A stretch of DNA of 64,000 nt, from positions 62,001 through 126,000 of the forward strand of contig CAVWLF010000010.1 in assembly GCA_963755815.1 (NCBI GenBank), written 5' to 3'. How positions within the stretch are numbered: position 1 is the stretch's first letter; each line of letters begins with the position of its first letter. The translations under genes and the position numbers were made by a program. This DNA comes from Palsa-506 sp963755815 (GTDB lineage: Bacteria > Actinomycetota > Actinomycetes > Streptosporangiales > Streptosporangiaceae). The notes beneath the pieces were generated by a model. It was not told the DNA's origin and ran no database searches. It saw only the letters and a program-made list of their open reading frames with translations. Of the stretch, positions 1 to 8,805 are shown piece after piece.

Positions 1-503
1 CCGTCGTGCTCGCCGTAGATCATCACGAGCCGCAGCACCGCGCCGCCGCGGGCCAGGTACGGCGGCTCAACGTCCAGCTTCTCGTAGTCATCCTGCCCGG
101 GCAGCTGGCCCCGGTACGGGTAACGGCCGAGCCGGACGGCCGAGTCCTCGGTCAGCGGCACCGGCTCGCCCTCCTGCCCGGCGTTCAGCAGCTCGAAAGC
201 GCGGTAGACGTCCATGCTGGACAGCACGACCAGGCTGGCGTCCGGCAGGTGCGGCAGGACCGCGGCGGCGTCGGCCGCGCTGCCGGCGCAGGTGTCGATT
301 ACCGCATCCGGGCGCAGCGCCCGCACCCGCGCGCTCAGGCCGGCGAAGTCCTTGCGGTCGGCGTGCAGATGACGGCAGTCCACCCAGTGCTCCGGCTCGG
401 TCACCCCCCGGTGCACGACCGTGACGTCGTCGCCGCGAGCGACCAGGTCCTCGGTAATGCGCCGCCCGATGAACTCCGTCCCGCCCAGAATGACGACTCG
501 CAT
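1..503 (-). CDS. NAD-dependent epimerase/dehydratase (SDR), 3' end outside the window
   Basis: The reading frame opens at ATG 503 and runs off the left edge with no stop, so only about 167 residues are visible. The N-terminus MRVVILGGTEFIGRRI has the GGTxFIG dinucleotide-binding loop of extended SDR epimerases of the GTxFIG type. It is followed by acidic-rich DVTVVHRG at the end of beta-2, a D-A-V-I-D-T segment, and LSSMDVYRAF where the catalytic Ser and first strand of the active site usually lie. A GGAG about 10 nt upstream can serve as ribosome site. It lies 44 nt downstream of murA on the same strand, so co-transcription is plausible. The family is clear but the sugar substrate cannot be told from this fragment. 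Confidence 0.8.
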   Translation of the reverse strand, partial: MRVVILGGTEFIGRRITEDLVARGDDVTVVHRGVTEPEHWVDCRHLHADRKDFAGLSARVRALRPDAVIDTCAGSAADAAAVLPHLPDASLVVLSSMDVYRAFELLNAGQEGEPVPLTEDSAVRLGRYPYRGQLPGQDDYEKLDVEPPYLARGGAVLRLVMIYGEHD

Positions 504-547
504 ACCCGGACACTCCCGTCCCGGCGGCCCTGGCCTCGTCGTCATTT

Positions 548-1828
548 CTAGCCGGTGATCTCCTCGGTAATGTCCGCGCCGAGCGTCGTCAGCCGGGCTG
601 CGACCGACGAGTGGCCGCGGTTGATCGGGTAGCCGGGCGATACGACGGTCTCGCCTTCGGCCGCCAGCCCGGCCAGCACCAGGGCGATCCCGGTCCGCAG
701 GTCATGCGCGACAACGTCGGCGCCCTTGAGCACGGACGGGCCGTGGACGAGCACGACGCTGCCGTCGACCTCGACTTTCGCGCCCATCTTGTTCAGCTCG
801 CCGACGAGTGCGTAGCGCCGTTCGAAGATGGTTTCCCGGATGTAACTGATGCCGTCGGCCAGGCAGCTCAGCGCCATGATCGGTGACTGCAAGTCGGTCG
901 CGAACCCGGGGTACGGGCAGGTGATCACGTTGATCGGGCGCAGCTGCCGCTCGCGGCGAACCTGCAGGATGGCGCCCTGGGTGGCGAATTCGACGCCCAT
1001 CTGCTCCAGCTTCCAGCGGACCACGCCGAAATGCTCCAGGGATGCCCCGACCAGGCTCAGCTCGCCGCCGGTGATCGCCGCGGCCATCGCGAAGACGCAG
1101 GCGTCCAGGCGGTCCGGCATCACCGTGTGCTCCACCGCGGTCAGCTCGTTGACCCCGCGCACGGTGACGAATCCGGTGCCGCCGCCGGTGATGTTGGCGC
1201 CCATCTTGGTGAGAAACGCGATGACGTCGAGTACCTCGGGCTCCAGTGCCGTGTTGTCGATCACGGTGGTCCCCGGCGCCAGCGAAGCCGCCAGGATCAG
1301 GTTCTCGGTACCCATATGGGACGGCGTGTCCAGGTAGAGATGGGCGCCGCGGAGCCGGTTGGCCTTGATCCGGATCTGGCTCTCGCCCTCGTCGACCGTG
1401 GCGCCGAGCCGGGCGAAGCCCCGGTAGTGGAAATCGAGCTGGCGATTGCCGAGATTGCACCCGCCGATGCCCTCGATCGTCGCCTCGCCCAGCCGGTGCA
1501 GCAGCGCGGGCACGAACAGGACCGATCCGGCGAAGCTGCGGGTGATCTCGGCCGGGAGCACCGAGCTGGTCAGCTCGGAAGCATCCACCACGAGCGTCCG
1601 CTCCGCTTCGTGGAACTTGACCACCGCGCCGACCGCCTGCGCGAGTTCGACCGCGCGGCGGACATCCTCGATCGCCGGGACATTGCGCAGCACCGTGCGG
1701 CCCTTGGCGGCGAGCAGCGAGGCGGCGATCATCTTCAGCGCGGCATTCTTGGCGCCCTGGACGAAGACAGTGCCCTGGAGCGGGTTGCCTCCTCGCACGC
1801 GGTAGCTGATCTCGGGACCGGTGGTCAT
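548..1828 (-). CDS. murA: UDP-N-acetylglucosamine 1-carboxyvinyltransferase
   Basis: This cytoplasmic enzyme transfers enolpyruvate from PEP to UDP-GlcNAc, the first committed step of peptidoglycan synthesis. The 426-residue product has the family length. The substrate motif QGAKNAALK lies near residues 24-32. The active-site loop reads IGGCNLGNRQLDFHYRGF, keeping the PEP-binding Cys that fosfomycin alkylates; mycobacterial MurA has Asp there, so this enzyme is predicted to be fosfomycin-sensitive on that criterion. The catalytic Asp is in FATDLQS and the late Arg in INRGHSSV. ATG 1828 follows an AGGAG about 10 nt upstream. The region 1829-2140 upstream has no gene and must hold its promoter. 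Confidence 0.96.
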   Translation of the reverse strand: MTTGPEISYRVRGGNPLQGTVFVQGAKNAALKMIAASLLAAKGRTVLRNVPAIEDVRRAVELAQAVGAVVKFHEAERTLVVDASELTSSVLPAEITRSFAGSVLFVPALLHRLGEATIEGIGGCNLGNRQLDFHYRGFARLGATVDEGESQIRIKANRLRGAHLYLDTPSHMGTENLILAASLAPGTTVIDNTALEPEVLDVIAFLTKMGANITGGGTGFVTVRGVNELTAVEHTVMPDRLDACVFAMAAAITGGELSLVGASLEHFGVVRWKLEQMGVEFATQGAILQVRRERQLRPINVITCPYPGFATDLQSPIMALSCLADGISYIRETIFERRYALVGELNKMGAKVEVDGSVVLVHGPSVLKGADVVAHDLRTGIALVLAGLAAEGETVVSPGYPINRGHSSVAARLTTLGADITEEITG

Positions 1829-1993
1829 AGGGATAGGGCTCCTGTCGGTCAGGGTGCGAGCGTCCGGCGCCGGAAGCGGTGGCCGGATCTGCGACCATCC
1901 AGACGGCAGGCTATGCGGTTAGGGCGGACAGCCTGGTGCTTGTGCCCGTCCAGTATTCCACCGCCCGCTGGCTCCCGGACCATCCCTGCATAG

Positions 1994-2007
1994 TTACGTA
2001 ACGTAGC
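1994..2007. promoter_or_regulatory. Palindromic TTACGTAACGTAGC element in the murA upstream region
   Basis: The 312-bp gap between murA and purC (1829-2140) holds no gene. Within it GTTACGTAAC (1993-2002) is a perfect 10-bp palindrome extended by GTAGC. Nearly the same string, with one extra C, occurs in the putative operator upstream of the desaturase gene at 55720-55734. It could be a TetR-type site, but its distance (about 165 nt) from the murA start makes the target uncertain. Confidence 0.35.
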
Positions 2008-2140
2008 CGCTGGGCTGGATTCCGTCACGTACCCAGGCCCGGCCGGTTGTTACGGCGGCTCCGGCCGCCACCGGCCGGGCGCACTGTGTCCCGCATCACG
2101 CCGCCGCGCGGCCGGCCGCAGCCCCGCGCACGCTCCGCGG

Positions 2141-2986
2141 TTACTGCCAGTGCAGCCCGGTCAGGCGCTCGTATGCCTCGATGTAAGTACGCCGGGTCCG
2201 GTCGACTACGTGATCGGGCAGCGGCGGCGGCGGCTCTGGCCCCCGGCGATCCCAGCCGGACTCGGGCGAGGTGAGCCAGTCGCGGACGTACTGCTTGTCG
2301 AAGGACGGCTGGCTCCGCCCGGGCGCCCACCCGTCCGCGGGCCAGAACCTGGAGGAGTCCGGGGTCAGCACCTCGTCGGCCAGCAGCAGCGCGCCGCCGG
2401 GGTCGAAGCCGAGCTCGATCTTGGTGTCGGCGACGATGATGCCGCGGGCGGCCGCGAGCCGGGCGCCCCGCCGGTAGACCTCCAGGGTGATCCGCTCCAC
2501 CTCGGCGGCCACCTCCGGGCCGAGCAGGTCCGCCACCGCGGCGGCCGGGATATTGACGTCGTGCTCGCCGCGCGGCGCCTTGGTCGCCGGAGTGAAGACC
2601 GGCCGGGGCAGCAGCGAGCCGTCGCCGAGCCCGGGCGGCATCGCGATGCCGCAGGCCGTGCCGGTCAGCTGGTAGTCGGCCAGGGCCGAGCCGGCCAGGT
2701 AACCGCGGGCCACGCACTCCACCGGCACCATCGAGAGCCGCCGGCAGGCCATCGCGCGGCCGGCGAACTCGGCCGGGATCGGCGCCTGCACCAGGTGGTT
2801 GGGCACGACATCGGCGAGCCGCTCGAACCACCACAGGGACAGCTGGGTCAGGATCTTGCCCTTGTCCGGGATCGGCGTCTCGAGCACGTGGTCGAACGCG
2901 GAAATCCGGTCGGTGGCGACGAGCAGCAGCACGCCGTCGCCGGTCTCGTAGAGTTCCCGGACCTTCCCGGAGTACAGATGCTTCAC
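2141..2986 (-). CDS. purC: Phosphoribosylaminoimidazole-succinocarboxamide synthase
   Basis: SAICAR synthase makes SAICAR from CAIR, aspartate and ATP in de novo purine synthesis. The product is 281 residues, normal for the family. The N-terminus VKHLYSGKVREL is the usual opening, followed by ATDRISAFD, the signature VPVECVARGYLAGSALADY and LADEVLTPDSSRFW. GTG 2986 is chosen because its GTGA overlaps the purB stop by 4 bp and the conserved N-terminus starts exactly there; the longer open frame upstream is an out-of-frame reading of purB. It is the last gene of the purD-purB-purC operon and is probably translated by coupling to purB. Confidence 0.95.
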   Translation of the reverse strand: MKHLYSGKVRELYETGDGVLLLVATDRISAFDHVLETPIPDKGKILTQLSLWWFERLADVVPNHLVQAPIPAEFAGRAMACRRLSMVPVECVARGYLAGSALADYQLTGTACGIAMPPGLGDGSLLPRPVFTPATKAPRGEHDVNIPAAAVADLLGPEVAAEVERITLEVYRRGARLAAARGIIVADTKIELGFDPGGALLLADEVLTPDSSRFWPADGWAPGRSQPSFDKQYVRDWLTSPESGWDRRGPEPPPPLPDHVVDRTRRTYIEAYERLTGLHWQ

Positions 2987-4290
2987 GTCAGCTTCGCCAG
3001 GCGCTCGAACACCGGCCCGAGCCGGGCGACGTACCGCTCCGGCCGGAAGGCCTCGTCCAGCCGGGCCTCGTCCAGCGGCTGGGCCCGCTCGGCGGCGTGC
3101 CGGCGGAGGGCATCCCGGAACTGGGTCCCGTGGTCCCAGCAGTCCATCGCCGCGGCCTGAACCAGCGCGTAGGCATCCTCGCGTGACATCCCGGCGGCGA
3201 CGAGGTCGAGCAGCACGGCCGAGGTATAGATCAGGCCGCGGGTCAGCTCCAGGTTGGCGCGCATCCGGGCCGCGTCGACGACCAGTCCGGTGACCAGCCA
3301 GGTGGTCCGGTCCAGCAGGTAGTCCGTGGTGATGGCCGCGTCCGGCAGGGCCACCCGCTCGGTGGAGGAATGCGAGATATCCCGCTCGTGCCAGAGCGGC
3401 ATCCCCTCCAGCACCGGCGTGACCTGCGCGCGCACGATCCTGGCCAGGCCGCAGATCTGCTCCGCGACGACCGGGTTCTTCTTGTGCGGCATCGCGGACG
3501 AGCCCTTCTGGCCCGCCCGGAACGGCTCGGCGAGCTCGGACACCTCGGTCCGCTGCCCGTGCCTGACTTCCAGCGCGATCGCCTCGCACGTCGTCGCGGT
3601 GAGCGCGAGGGCGCTGACCCACTCGGCGATCCCGTCGCGGAAGACCACCTGGGTGGCCACGTCGGCGGGCCGGAGGCCGAGCTCCGCCATCACGCGCGTC
3701 TCGATCGCCGGATCGATGTTGGAGTAGGTGCCGACCGGCCCGGACAGCTTGCCGACGGCGACGGCCACCCGGGCCCGCAGCAGCCGGTCCCGGCAGCGGG
3801 CCATGGCGAAGGCGAAATCGGCCACCCGGTGGCCCCAGACGTCAGGCTCCGCGTGAATGCCGTGCGTCCGCCCGGCGCGCAGCGTGCCGGAGTGCGCGAG
3901 GGCGTGCTCGCGCAAGGCCCCGACCAGGGCGGTGGCCTTGGCAATCAGCAAGTCCGTCGCCCCGGCCAGCTGGAGCGCGAGCGCCGTGTCGAGCAAATCG
4001 GACGAGGTCATGCCGAAATGGACGTAAGCGGCGGCGGCGCGCGGCGTGGTGTTGTCGGCCCACGCGGACAGGAACGCGATCACGTCGTGGCCGGTGACTG
4101 CCTCCAGCGCGGCGACCGCCTGCGGCGTTGGCGGCGCCGCCGCGCGGACCGGGCCGACGCTGCTGGCCGGGACCGTGCCCGACGCGGCGTGCGCCGCCAG
4201 GACGAGGATCTCGATCTGGCACCACAGCTCGTACTTGTGCGCGTCACTCCAGATTCGGCCCATTTCGGGCAGGGTGTACCGCTCGATCAC
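2983..4290 (-). CDS. purB: Adenylosuccinate lyase
   Basis: PurB catalyses two fumarate-releasing steps: SAICAR to AICAR, and adenylosuccinate to AMP. The 435-residue protein belongs to the fumarase/aspartase superfamily. The signature loop KGSSAMPHKKNP carries the catalytic Ser, and HFGMTSSD and RTHGIHAEP supply other active-site residues. ATG 4290 overlaps the purD stop as ATGA, and its own TGA overlaps the purC GTG, so the three genes form a tightly coupled operon. It therefore supplies the reaction immediately after its downstream partner PurC, and also works after PurA encoded 1.4 kb away on the same strand. Confidence 0.96.
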   Translation of the reverse strand: MIERYTLPEMGRIWSDAHKYELWCQIEILVLAAHAASGTVPASSVGPVRAAAPPTPQAVAALEAVTGHDVIAFLSAWADNTTPRAAAAYVHFGMTSSDLLDTALALQLAGATDLLIAKATALVGALREHALAHSGTLRAGRTHGIHAEPDVWGHRVADFAFAMARCRDRLLRARVAVAVGKLSGPVGTYSNIDPAIETRVMAELGLRPADVATQVVFRDGIAEWVSALALTATTCEAIALEVRHGQRTEVSELAEPFRAGQKGSSAMPHKKNPVVAEQICGLARIVRAQVTPVLEGMPLWHERDISHSSTERVALPDAAITTDYLLDRTTWLVTGLVVDAARMRANLELTRGLIYTSAVLLDLVAAGMSREDAYALVQAAAMDCWDHGTQFRDALRRHAAERAQPLDEARLDEAFRPERYVARLGPVFERLAKLT

Positions 4291-5543
4291 GGGTCTATCC
4301 TGCCGTCCCCGCCGGCCGCGATGTCCGTGCGGTACCAGCCGCCGCGCATCCTGATCCGCCCGGCCGCCCGGTAGGCCGCGCCGCGCGCGCTGGCCAGGTC
4401 CGGGCCCGTGCCCACCACGTCGAGGACCCGGCCGCCGCTGGACGTCAGGGCGCCAGCGCCGGACGCGGAGGTGCCCGCGTGCAGGACATAGGCACCGGGT
4501 TCTCGTTCTGCGTCTTCGAGACCCTCAATCTGGTCACCACTGGCCGGGGCCGCCGGATAACCTTCCGCGGCGATGACCACGGTTACCGCCGCGCCGGGGG
4601 CCCAGGCCGGTGCCCCGGCGCCGGCCAGGCCGCCCTTCGCCGCCGCGTCGAGCAGCCCGCCGAGCGGCGTGACCAGCCGGTCCAGGATCACCTGGGTCTC
4701 CGGATCGCCGAAGCGGGCGTTGAACTCGACCACCCGGATCCCGGCCTCGGTCAGGCTCAGCCCGGCATACAGCAGCCCGCGGTAGGGGGTGCCGCGGCGG
4801 CGCAGCTCGTCCAGGGCAGGCTGGACGACGGTGCCGAGCACCTCGGCGGCGAGCCCGGGCGGCGCCCACGGCAGCGGGGCGTAGGCGCCCATCCCGCCGG
4901 TATTCGGCCCGGCGTCCCCGTCGTGCGCGCGCTTGTAGTCCTGCGCGGGCAGCAGCGGCACCGCGGCCGCCCCGTCCGCGAGCGCGAAGACCGACACCTC
5001 GGGGCCGTCGAGGAATTCCTCGATGACGACCAGGCCGCAATGGGCGGCGTGCCTGCTGGCCTCGGCGCGATCGGTGGTGACGACCACGCCCTTGCCTGCC
5101 GCCAGCCCGTCCGCCTTCACCACGTACGGCGGCCCGAACGCGTCCAGCGCCTCACTGACCTCGGCATCGCTGGTGCAGCTGCGCGCGGCGGCGGTCGGGA
5201 TCCCGGCCGCGACCATGACCTGCTTGGCGAACGTCTTCGATCCCTCGATCATGGCCGCGCCCCGATCGGGCCCGAAGCAGGCGAGGCCGGCCGCCCGGAC
5301 CGCGTCGGCGGCGCCGGCCACCAGCGGTGCCTCGGGGCCGATGACAACCAGGCCGGCGCCCAGGCGCCGGGCCAGTGCGGCGATGCTGGCCGGATCGGCG
5401 GCGGCGACATCGTGCACGTCCGCGATCCGGGCGATGCCCGGATTGCCCGGCGCGGCATGCAGCTGCGTCACGCCGGCGTCCCGGGCGAGCGCCCGGCACA
5501 GGGCATGCTCGCGGCCGCCTGAGCCGATTACCAGGACCCGCAC
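4287..5543 (-). CDS. purD: Phosphoribosylamine-glycine ligase
   Basis: GAR synthetase is an ATP-grasp enzyme joining phosphoribosylamine to glycine. The 418-residue product starts VRVLVIGSGGREHALC, the typical PurD N-terminal nucleotide fold. The ATP-grasp region includes KADGLAAGKGV, and the C-terminal signature RFGDPETQ is intact. GTG 5543 is supported by a leaderless promoter: TAGGCT lies 7 nt before the start codon. Purine operon expression probably begins here and continues through purB and purC. A G/C-rich imperfect tandem repeat separates it from the purA stop. Confidence 0.95.
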   Translation of the reverse strand: MRVLVIGSGGREHALCRALARDAGVTQLHAAPGNPGIARIADVHDVAAADPASIAALARRLGAGLVVIGPEAPLVAGAADAVRAAGLACFGPDRGAAMIEGSKTFAKQVMVAAGIPTAAARSCTSDAEVSEALDAFGPPYVVKADGLAAGKGVVVTTDRAEASRHAAHCGLVVIEEFLDGPEVSVFALADGAAAVPLLPAQDYKRAHDGDAGPNTGGMGAYAPLPWAPPGLAAEVLGTVVQPALDELRRRGTPYRGLLYAGLSLTEAGIRVVEFNARFGDPETQVILDRLVTPLGGLLDAAAKGGLAGAGAPAWAPGAAVTVVIAAEGYPAAPASGDQIEGLEDAEREPGAYVLHAGTSASGAGALTSSGGRVLDVVGTGPDLASARGAAYRAAGRIRMRGGWYRTDIAAGGDGRIDP

Positions 5544-5550
5544 GCGGCTG

Positions 5551-5556
5551 AGCCTA
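5551..5556 (-). promoter_or_regulatory. -10 box of a leaderless promoter for purD-purB-purC
   Basis: TAGGCT reads on the minus strand and ends 7 nt before GTG 5543. That is the spacing at which transcription would start at or next to the start codon. No Shine-Dalgarno sequence fits in the gap. Confidence 0.55.
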
Positions 5557-5587
5557 CCGGGGCAGCCGGCCCGTCAGCGGCGGCTGA

Positions 5588-5648
5588 CCCGGGAGGTGCC
5601 GGCCGGGAGGTGCTGACCGGAGGTGCCCGTCGGGAGGTGCCCGTCGGC
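5588..5648. repeat. Imperfect tandem repeat around GGGAGGTGCC
   Basis: Four to five copies of a 13-17 bp unit with core GGGAGGTGC follow one another in the purD-purA gap (5544-5664). The gap holds no gene. The unit is G/C-rich like several other short tandem arrays at gene ends in this window. Confidence 0.6.
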
Positions 5649-5664
5649 GGTCAGGTGGCGGCGA

Positions 5665-6948
5665 TCAGATCAGCGGGACCAGCTGCAGGGTCTGATCACG
5701 GCGCGGTCCGACCCCGACCGCGGCGACCGGGGCGCCGATCATCTGCTCCAGCGCCCGGATGTAGGCCTGGGCATTGCGCGGCAGGTCGGCCGGGTCGCGC
5801 ACGCCGGAAATGTCCTCGTCCCAGCCGTCCAGGTATTCGTAGACGGGGACGGCGTGATGAAATTCGGTCTGCGTCATCGGGATCTCGTCGTGCCGCGTGC
5901 CCGCCACGTCGTAGGCCACGCAGACCGGGATCCGGCGCAGGCCGGACAGCACGTCGAGCTTGGTCAGGAAGTAGTCGGTGATGCCGTTGACCCGGGTGGC
6001 GTACCGGGCGATGACGGCGTCGAACCAGCCGGTGCGGCGCTCCCGGCCGGTCGTGACGCCGTACTCGCCGCCCGTCGTGCGCAGCCACTCGCCCTGGTCG
6101 TCCGTCAGCTCGGTCGGGAACGGGCCCGCGCCCACCCGGGTGGTGTAGGCCTTCACGATGCCGATCACCTTGGTGATCCTGGTCGGCCCGATGCCGGATC
6201 CGGCGCAGGCGCCGCCCGCGGTGGCCGAGGATGAGGTGACGAACGGGTAGGTGCCGTGGTCGACGTCCAGCAGCGTGGCCTGGGCGCCTTCCAGCAGCAC
6301 CACCTGGTCGTCGTCGAGGGCCTGGTTCAGGATCAGGCCGGTGTCCGCCAGGTACGGCCTGATCCGCTCGCCGTAGCCGAGGTACTCGGCGCATACCGCG
6401 TCGGCGTCGATCCCGCGGCGGTTGTAGACCTTGGTGAGTACCTGGTTCTTCTCCCTGAGCACCAGCTCGAGCTTCTGGCGGAGGATGCCGGGGTCGAAGA
6501 GATCCTGCGCGCGGATCCCCATCCGGGCCGCCTTGTCGCTGTAAGTAGGGCCGATGCCGCGGCCGGTGGTGCCGATCCGCGCCCCGCCCAGGAATCGCTC
6601 CGTCACCCGGTCAAGCGCCCGGTGATGCGGCATGATCAGGTGCGCGTTCGCGGAGATGAGCAGCCGCTCGCAGGAAACGCCGCGCCCCCGGAGCCCGTCG
6701 ATCTCCTCGATCAGGACACCGGGGTCAATCACCACGCCGTTGCCGATGACCGGCGTTACGTCCGGCGACAGCACCCCGCTGGGCAGCAGGTGCAGGGCAT
6801 AGCTCTCATCCCCGATGACGACGGTGTGCCCGGCGTTATTGCCGCCCTGGTACCGGACGACGTAGTCCACGCTGTCGCCGAGCAGGTCAGTTGCCTTGCC
6901 CTTGCCCTCGTCACCCCACTGGGCGCCCACGATCACAATGGCCGGCAT
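5665..6948 (-). CDS. purA: Adenylosuccinate synthetase
   Basis: PurA uses GTP to join IMP and aspartate, the first step from IMP to AMP. The 427-residue product has the P-loop-like GAQWGDEGKGK near residue 9, with the catalytic Asp, followed by GGNNAGHTVV with the catalytic His. Later family signatures include GTTGRGIGPTYSDK, LLEGAQATLLDVDHGTYPF and TKLDVLSG. ATG 6948 is preferred over GTG 6954, because MPAIVIVGAQW matches family N-termini and AAGGGG lies upstream. A hairpin at 7001-7039 separates it from the DUF3151 gene, so it probably has its own promoter. Confidence 0.95.
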   Translation of the reverse strand: MPAIVIVGAQWGDEGKGKATDLLGDSVDYVVRYQGGNNAGHTVVIGDESYALHLLPSGVLSPDVTPVIGNGVVIDPGVLIEEIDGLRGRGVSCERLLISANAHLIMPHHRALDRVTERFLGGARIGTTGRGIGPTYSDKAARMGIRAQDLFDPGILRQKLELVLREKNQVLTKVYNRRGIDADAVCAEYLGYGERIRPYLADTGLILNQALDDDQVVLLEGAQATLLDVDHGTYPFVTSSSATAGGACAGSGIGPTRITKVIGIVKAYTTRVGAGPFPTELTDDQGEWLRTTGGEYGVTTGRERRTGWFDAVIARYATRVNGITDYFLTKLDVLSGLRRIPVCVAYDVAGTRHDEIPMTQTEFHHAVPVYEYLDGWDEDISGVRDPADLPRNAQAYIRALEQMIGAPVAAVGVGPRRDQTLQLVPLI

Positions 6949-7000
6949 GGTCACCAGCCCCTTCCAGGCCGCCGTGCGCGGAAGCCCTGCCCGACGCGGA

Positions 7001-7039
7001 AGCCCCTGGCCGCAGGTGTGTCCTGGTGCGGCAGGGGCT
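7001..7039 (-). terminator. Hairpin between DUF3151 gene and purA
   Basis: AGCCCCTGGCCGCA (7001-7014) pairs with TGCGGCAGGGGCT (7027-7039), 13 bp with one bulged base and a 12-nt loop. It lies just downstream of the DUF3151 stop on the minus strand. There is no T-rich tail, so a termination role is inferred from position and stem strength. Confidence 0.5.
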
Positions 7040-7084
7040 CTTGCGTTCCGAGGTTACCGGCCGCAGGCGGCCGCGGAGCCTGGA

Positions 7085-7501
7085 TCAGGCGGACCCGAGG
7101 GCCAGCGCGGCGGCCGGGCTGCTCTCCTGCAGGAAGTCCCGGCAGCGGGTTGCCTCGTCGTCCTCGCCGATGGCCGCGGCGGCGCTGGCCAGCATGTACA
7201 GGGCGCGCAGGAAGCCCTGGTTCGGCTCGTGCTCCCAGGGGATCGGGCCGTATCCCTTCCAGCCCGCCCGGCGCAGCTGATCCAGGCCGCGGTGGTAGCC
7301 GGTCCGGGCGTACGCGTAGGCGGCGACCGGCTCGCCGCCGGCCAGCGCTCGCTCGGCCAGTGCGGCCCAGGCCTCGCAGGACGCGGGGAAGCTGGCGGCG
7401 ACGCTGGCCGGATCGGCGCCGGCCCGCAGCTCCGCGCTCGCCTCCTCGTTGCCGGGCAGGTAGGTGGCCGCAGGTCCGCCGAGCAGGTTCTCATACGTCA
7501 T
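7085..7501 (-). CDS. DUF3151 family protein
   Basis: The 138-residue product matches the pattern of DUF3151, a small actinobacterial family usually found beside fba and purA, as here. Recognisable family segments are ENLLGGPAATYLP at the N-terminus, YAYARTGYHRGLDQLRRAGW in the middle and GPIPWEHEPNQGFLRAL. The alternating helices suggest a compact TPR-like alpha fold, with no membrane segment or signal peptide. Function is unknown in the family. ATG 7501 is preferred because AGGA sits 8-9 nt upstream; ATG 7510 would add three residues. The gene follows fba on the same strand after a 151-bp spacer holding two short tandem duplications. Confidence 0.85.
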   Translation of the reverse strand: MTYENLLGGPAATYLPGNEEASAELRAGADPASVAASFPASCEAWAALAERALAGGEPVAAYAYARTGYHRGLDQLRRAGWKGYGPIPWEHEPNQGFLRALYMLASAAAAIGEDDEATRCRDFLQESSPAAALALGSA

Positions 7502-7538
7502 GCCAGCCATCCTGCCGTATCCGGGCGGGCGGCCCGCC

Positions 7539-7629
7539 CCGGACGGGTTCTTGCCCGGCCCGGACGGGTTCTTGCCCGCGCTGGCCGGCCTGCTGTCGCG
7601 GGCCGCCCGCCGGCTGTCGCGGGCCGCCC
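7539..7629. repeat. Two adjacent 21-bp-period tandem duplications between fba and DUF3151
   Basis: A 19-bp word containing GGACGGGTTCTTGCCCG occurs at 7539-7557 and 7560-7578. A different 17-bp word, GCTGTCGCGGGCCGCCC, occurs at 7592-7608 and 7613-7629. Both duplications have a period of exactly 21 bp. The spacer has no convincing gene. Confidence 0.75.
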
Positions 7630-7652
7630 AGCCGGAGGCCGCGGCCCGACGG

Positions 7653-8675
7653 TCAGGTCATGCGCTTCCCGGCCGACATCAGGTCCTCGCAGGCGCGGAC
7701 GACGCGGGCGGACATTGACTGCTCCGCGGCCTTGCCCCAGGCCCGCGGGTCATAGGCCTTCTTGCTGCCGACATCGCCGTCGACCTTCAGGACGCCGTCG
7801 TAGTTGGCGAACATGTGGCCGGCGACCGGCCGGGTGAACGCGTACTGGGTGTCGGTGTCCACGTTCATCTTGACCACGCCATAGGAGATCGCCTCGCGGA
7901 TATCGGTCAGCGCCGATCCTGATCCGCCGTGGAAGACGAGGTCAAACGGCTTGTCCCGGCCGTACTTGCGGCCCACGGCCGCCTGGATATCGGCCAGCAC
8001 GGACGGCCGCAGCTTGACGTGCCCGGGCTTGTAAACGCCGTGCACGTTGCCGAAGGTGGCGGCGAGGATGTACCGGCCGCGCTCGCCGAGACCGACCGCC
8101 TCGGCGGTGGCCAGCGCGTCCTCCGGCGTGCTGTAGAGCTTCTCGTTGATCTCGCCCACCACGCCGTCTTCCTCGCCGCCGACGACGCCGATCTCCATCT
8201 CCATGATGATGTGCGCGCTGGCGCAGTCGGCCAGCAGGCCGGCGGCGATCTGCAGGTTCTCGGCCAGCGGCACGGCGGAGCCGTCCCACATGTGCGACTG
8301 GAAGAGTGGCTGCTCGCCGCGGGCCACCCGCTCCTTGGAGATCTGGACCAGCGGGCGCATGAAGCCGTCCAGCTTGTCCTTCGGGCAGTGGTCGGTGTGC
8401 AGCGCGATGTGGACCGGATAGTGCGCCGCGACCTCGGCGGCGAAGGCGGCCAGCGCGGCCGATCCGGTCACCATGTCTTTCACCGCGGCACCGGAAAGGT
8501 ACTCGGCGCCGCCGGTAGATACCTGGATTATCCCGTCGCTCCCGGCGTCGGCGAACCCGCGCAGGGCGGCATTCAGCGTCTGGCTGGACGACACGTTGAT
8601 GGCCGGGTAGGCAAACCCGTGCTCCTTGGCCCGGTCGAGCATCTGTGCGTAGATCTCTGGGGTGGCGATCGGCAT
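7653..8675 (-). CDS. fba: Class II fructose-bisphosphate aldolase
   Basis: This zinc aldolase cleaves fructose 1,6-bisphosphate in glycolysis and runs in reverse in gluconeogenesis. At 340 residues it is the usual length of the actinobacterial class IIA enzyme. Zinc and catalytic residues are seen in ALHTDHCPKDKL (His and Asp), MEMEIGVVGGEEDG, ATFGNVHGVYKPG and LVFHGGSGS, and the phosphate site in KMNVDTDTQYAF. ATG 8675 has GGGAG 8 nt upstream (8684-8688), and GATACT at 8711-8716 is a plausible -10 box. The gene is divergent from a small membrane-protein ORF. Confidence 0.96.
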   Translation of the reverse strand: MPIATPEIYAQMLDRAKEHGFAYPAINVSSSQTLNAALRGFADAGSDGIIQVSTGGAEYLSGAAVKDMVTGSAALAAFAAEVAAHYPVHIALHTDHCPKDKLDGFMRPLVQISKERVARGEQPLFQSHMWDGSAVPLAENLQIAAGLLADCASAHIIMEMEIGVVGGEEDGVVGEINEKLYSTPEDALATAEAVGLGERGRYILAATFGNVHGVYKPGHVKLRPSVLADIQAAVGRKYGRDKPFDLVFHGGSGSALTDIREAISYGVVKMNVDTDTQYAFTRPVAGHMFANYDGVLKVDGDVGSKKAYDPRAWGKAAEQSMSARVVRACEDLMSAGKRMT

Positions 8676-8805
8676 GACAGTTACTCCCTGTTGTCTTGCT
8701 GGCGTGCCCTAGTATCCCGGAACCAGCGCTGGCCCGAAGCCCGCGGCCGGCCGGTTACCGGCGGCAATTGGCTCCGGCACACGTCAGCCGGGCTAGTCTC
8801 GCTGC

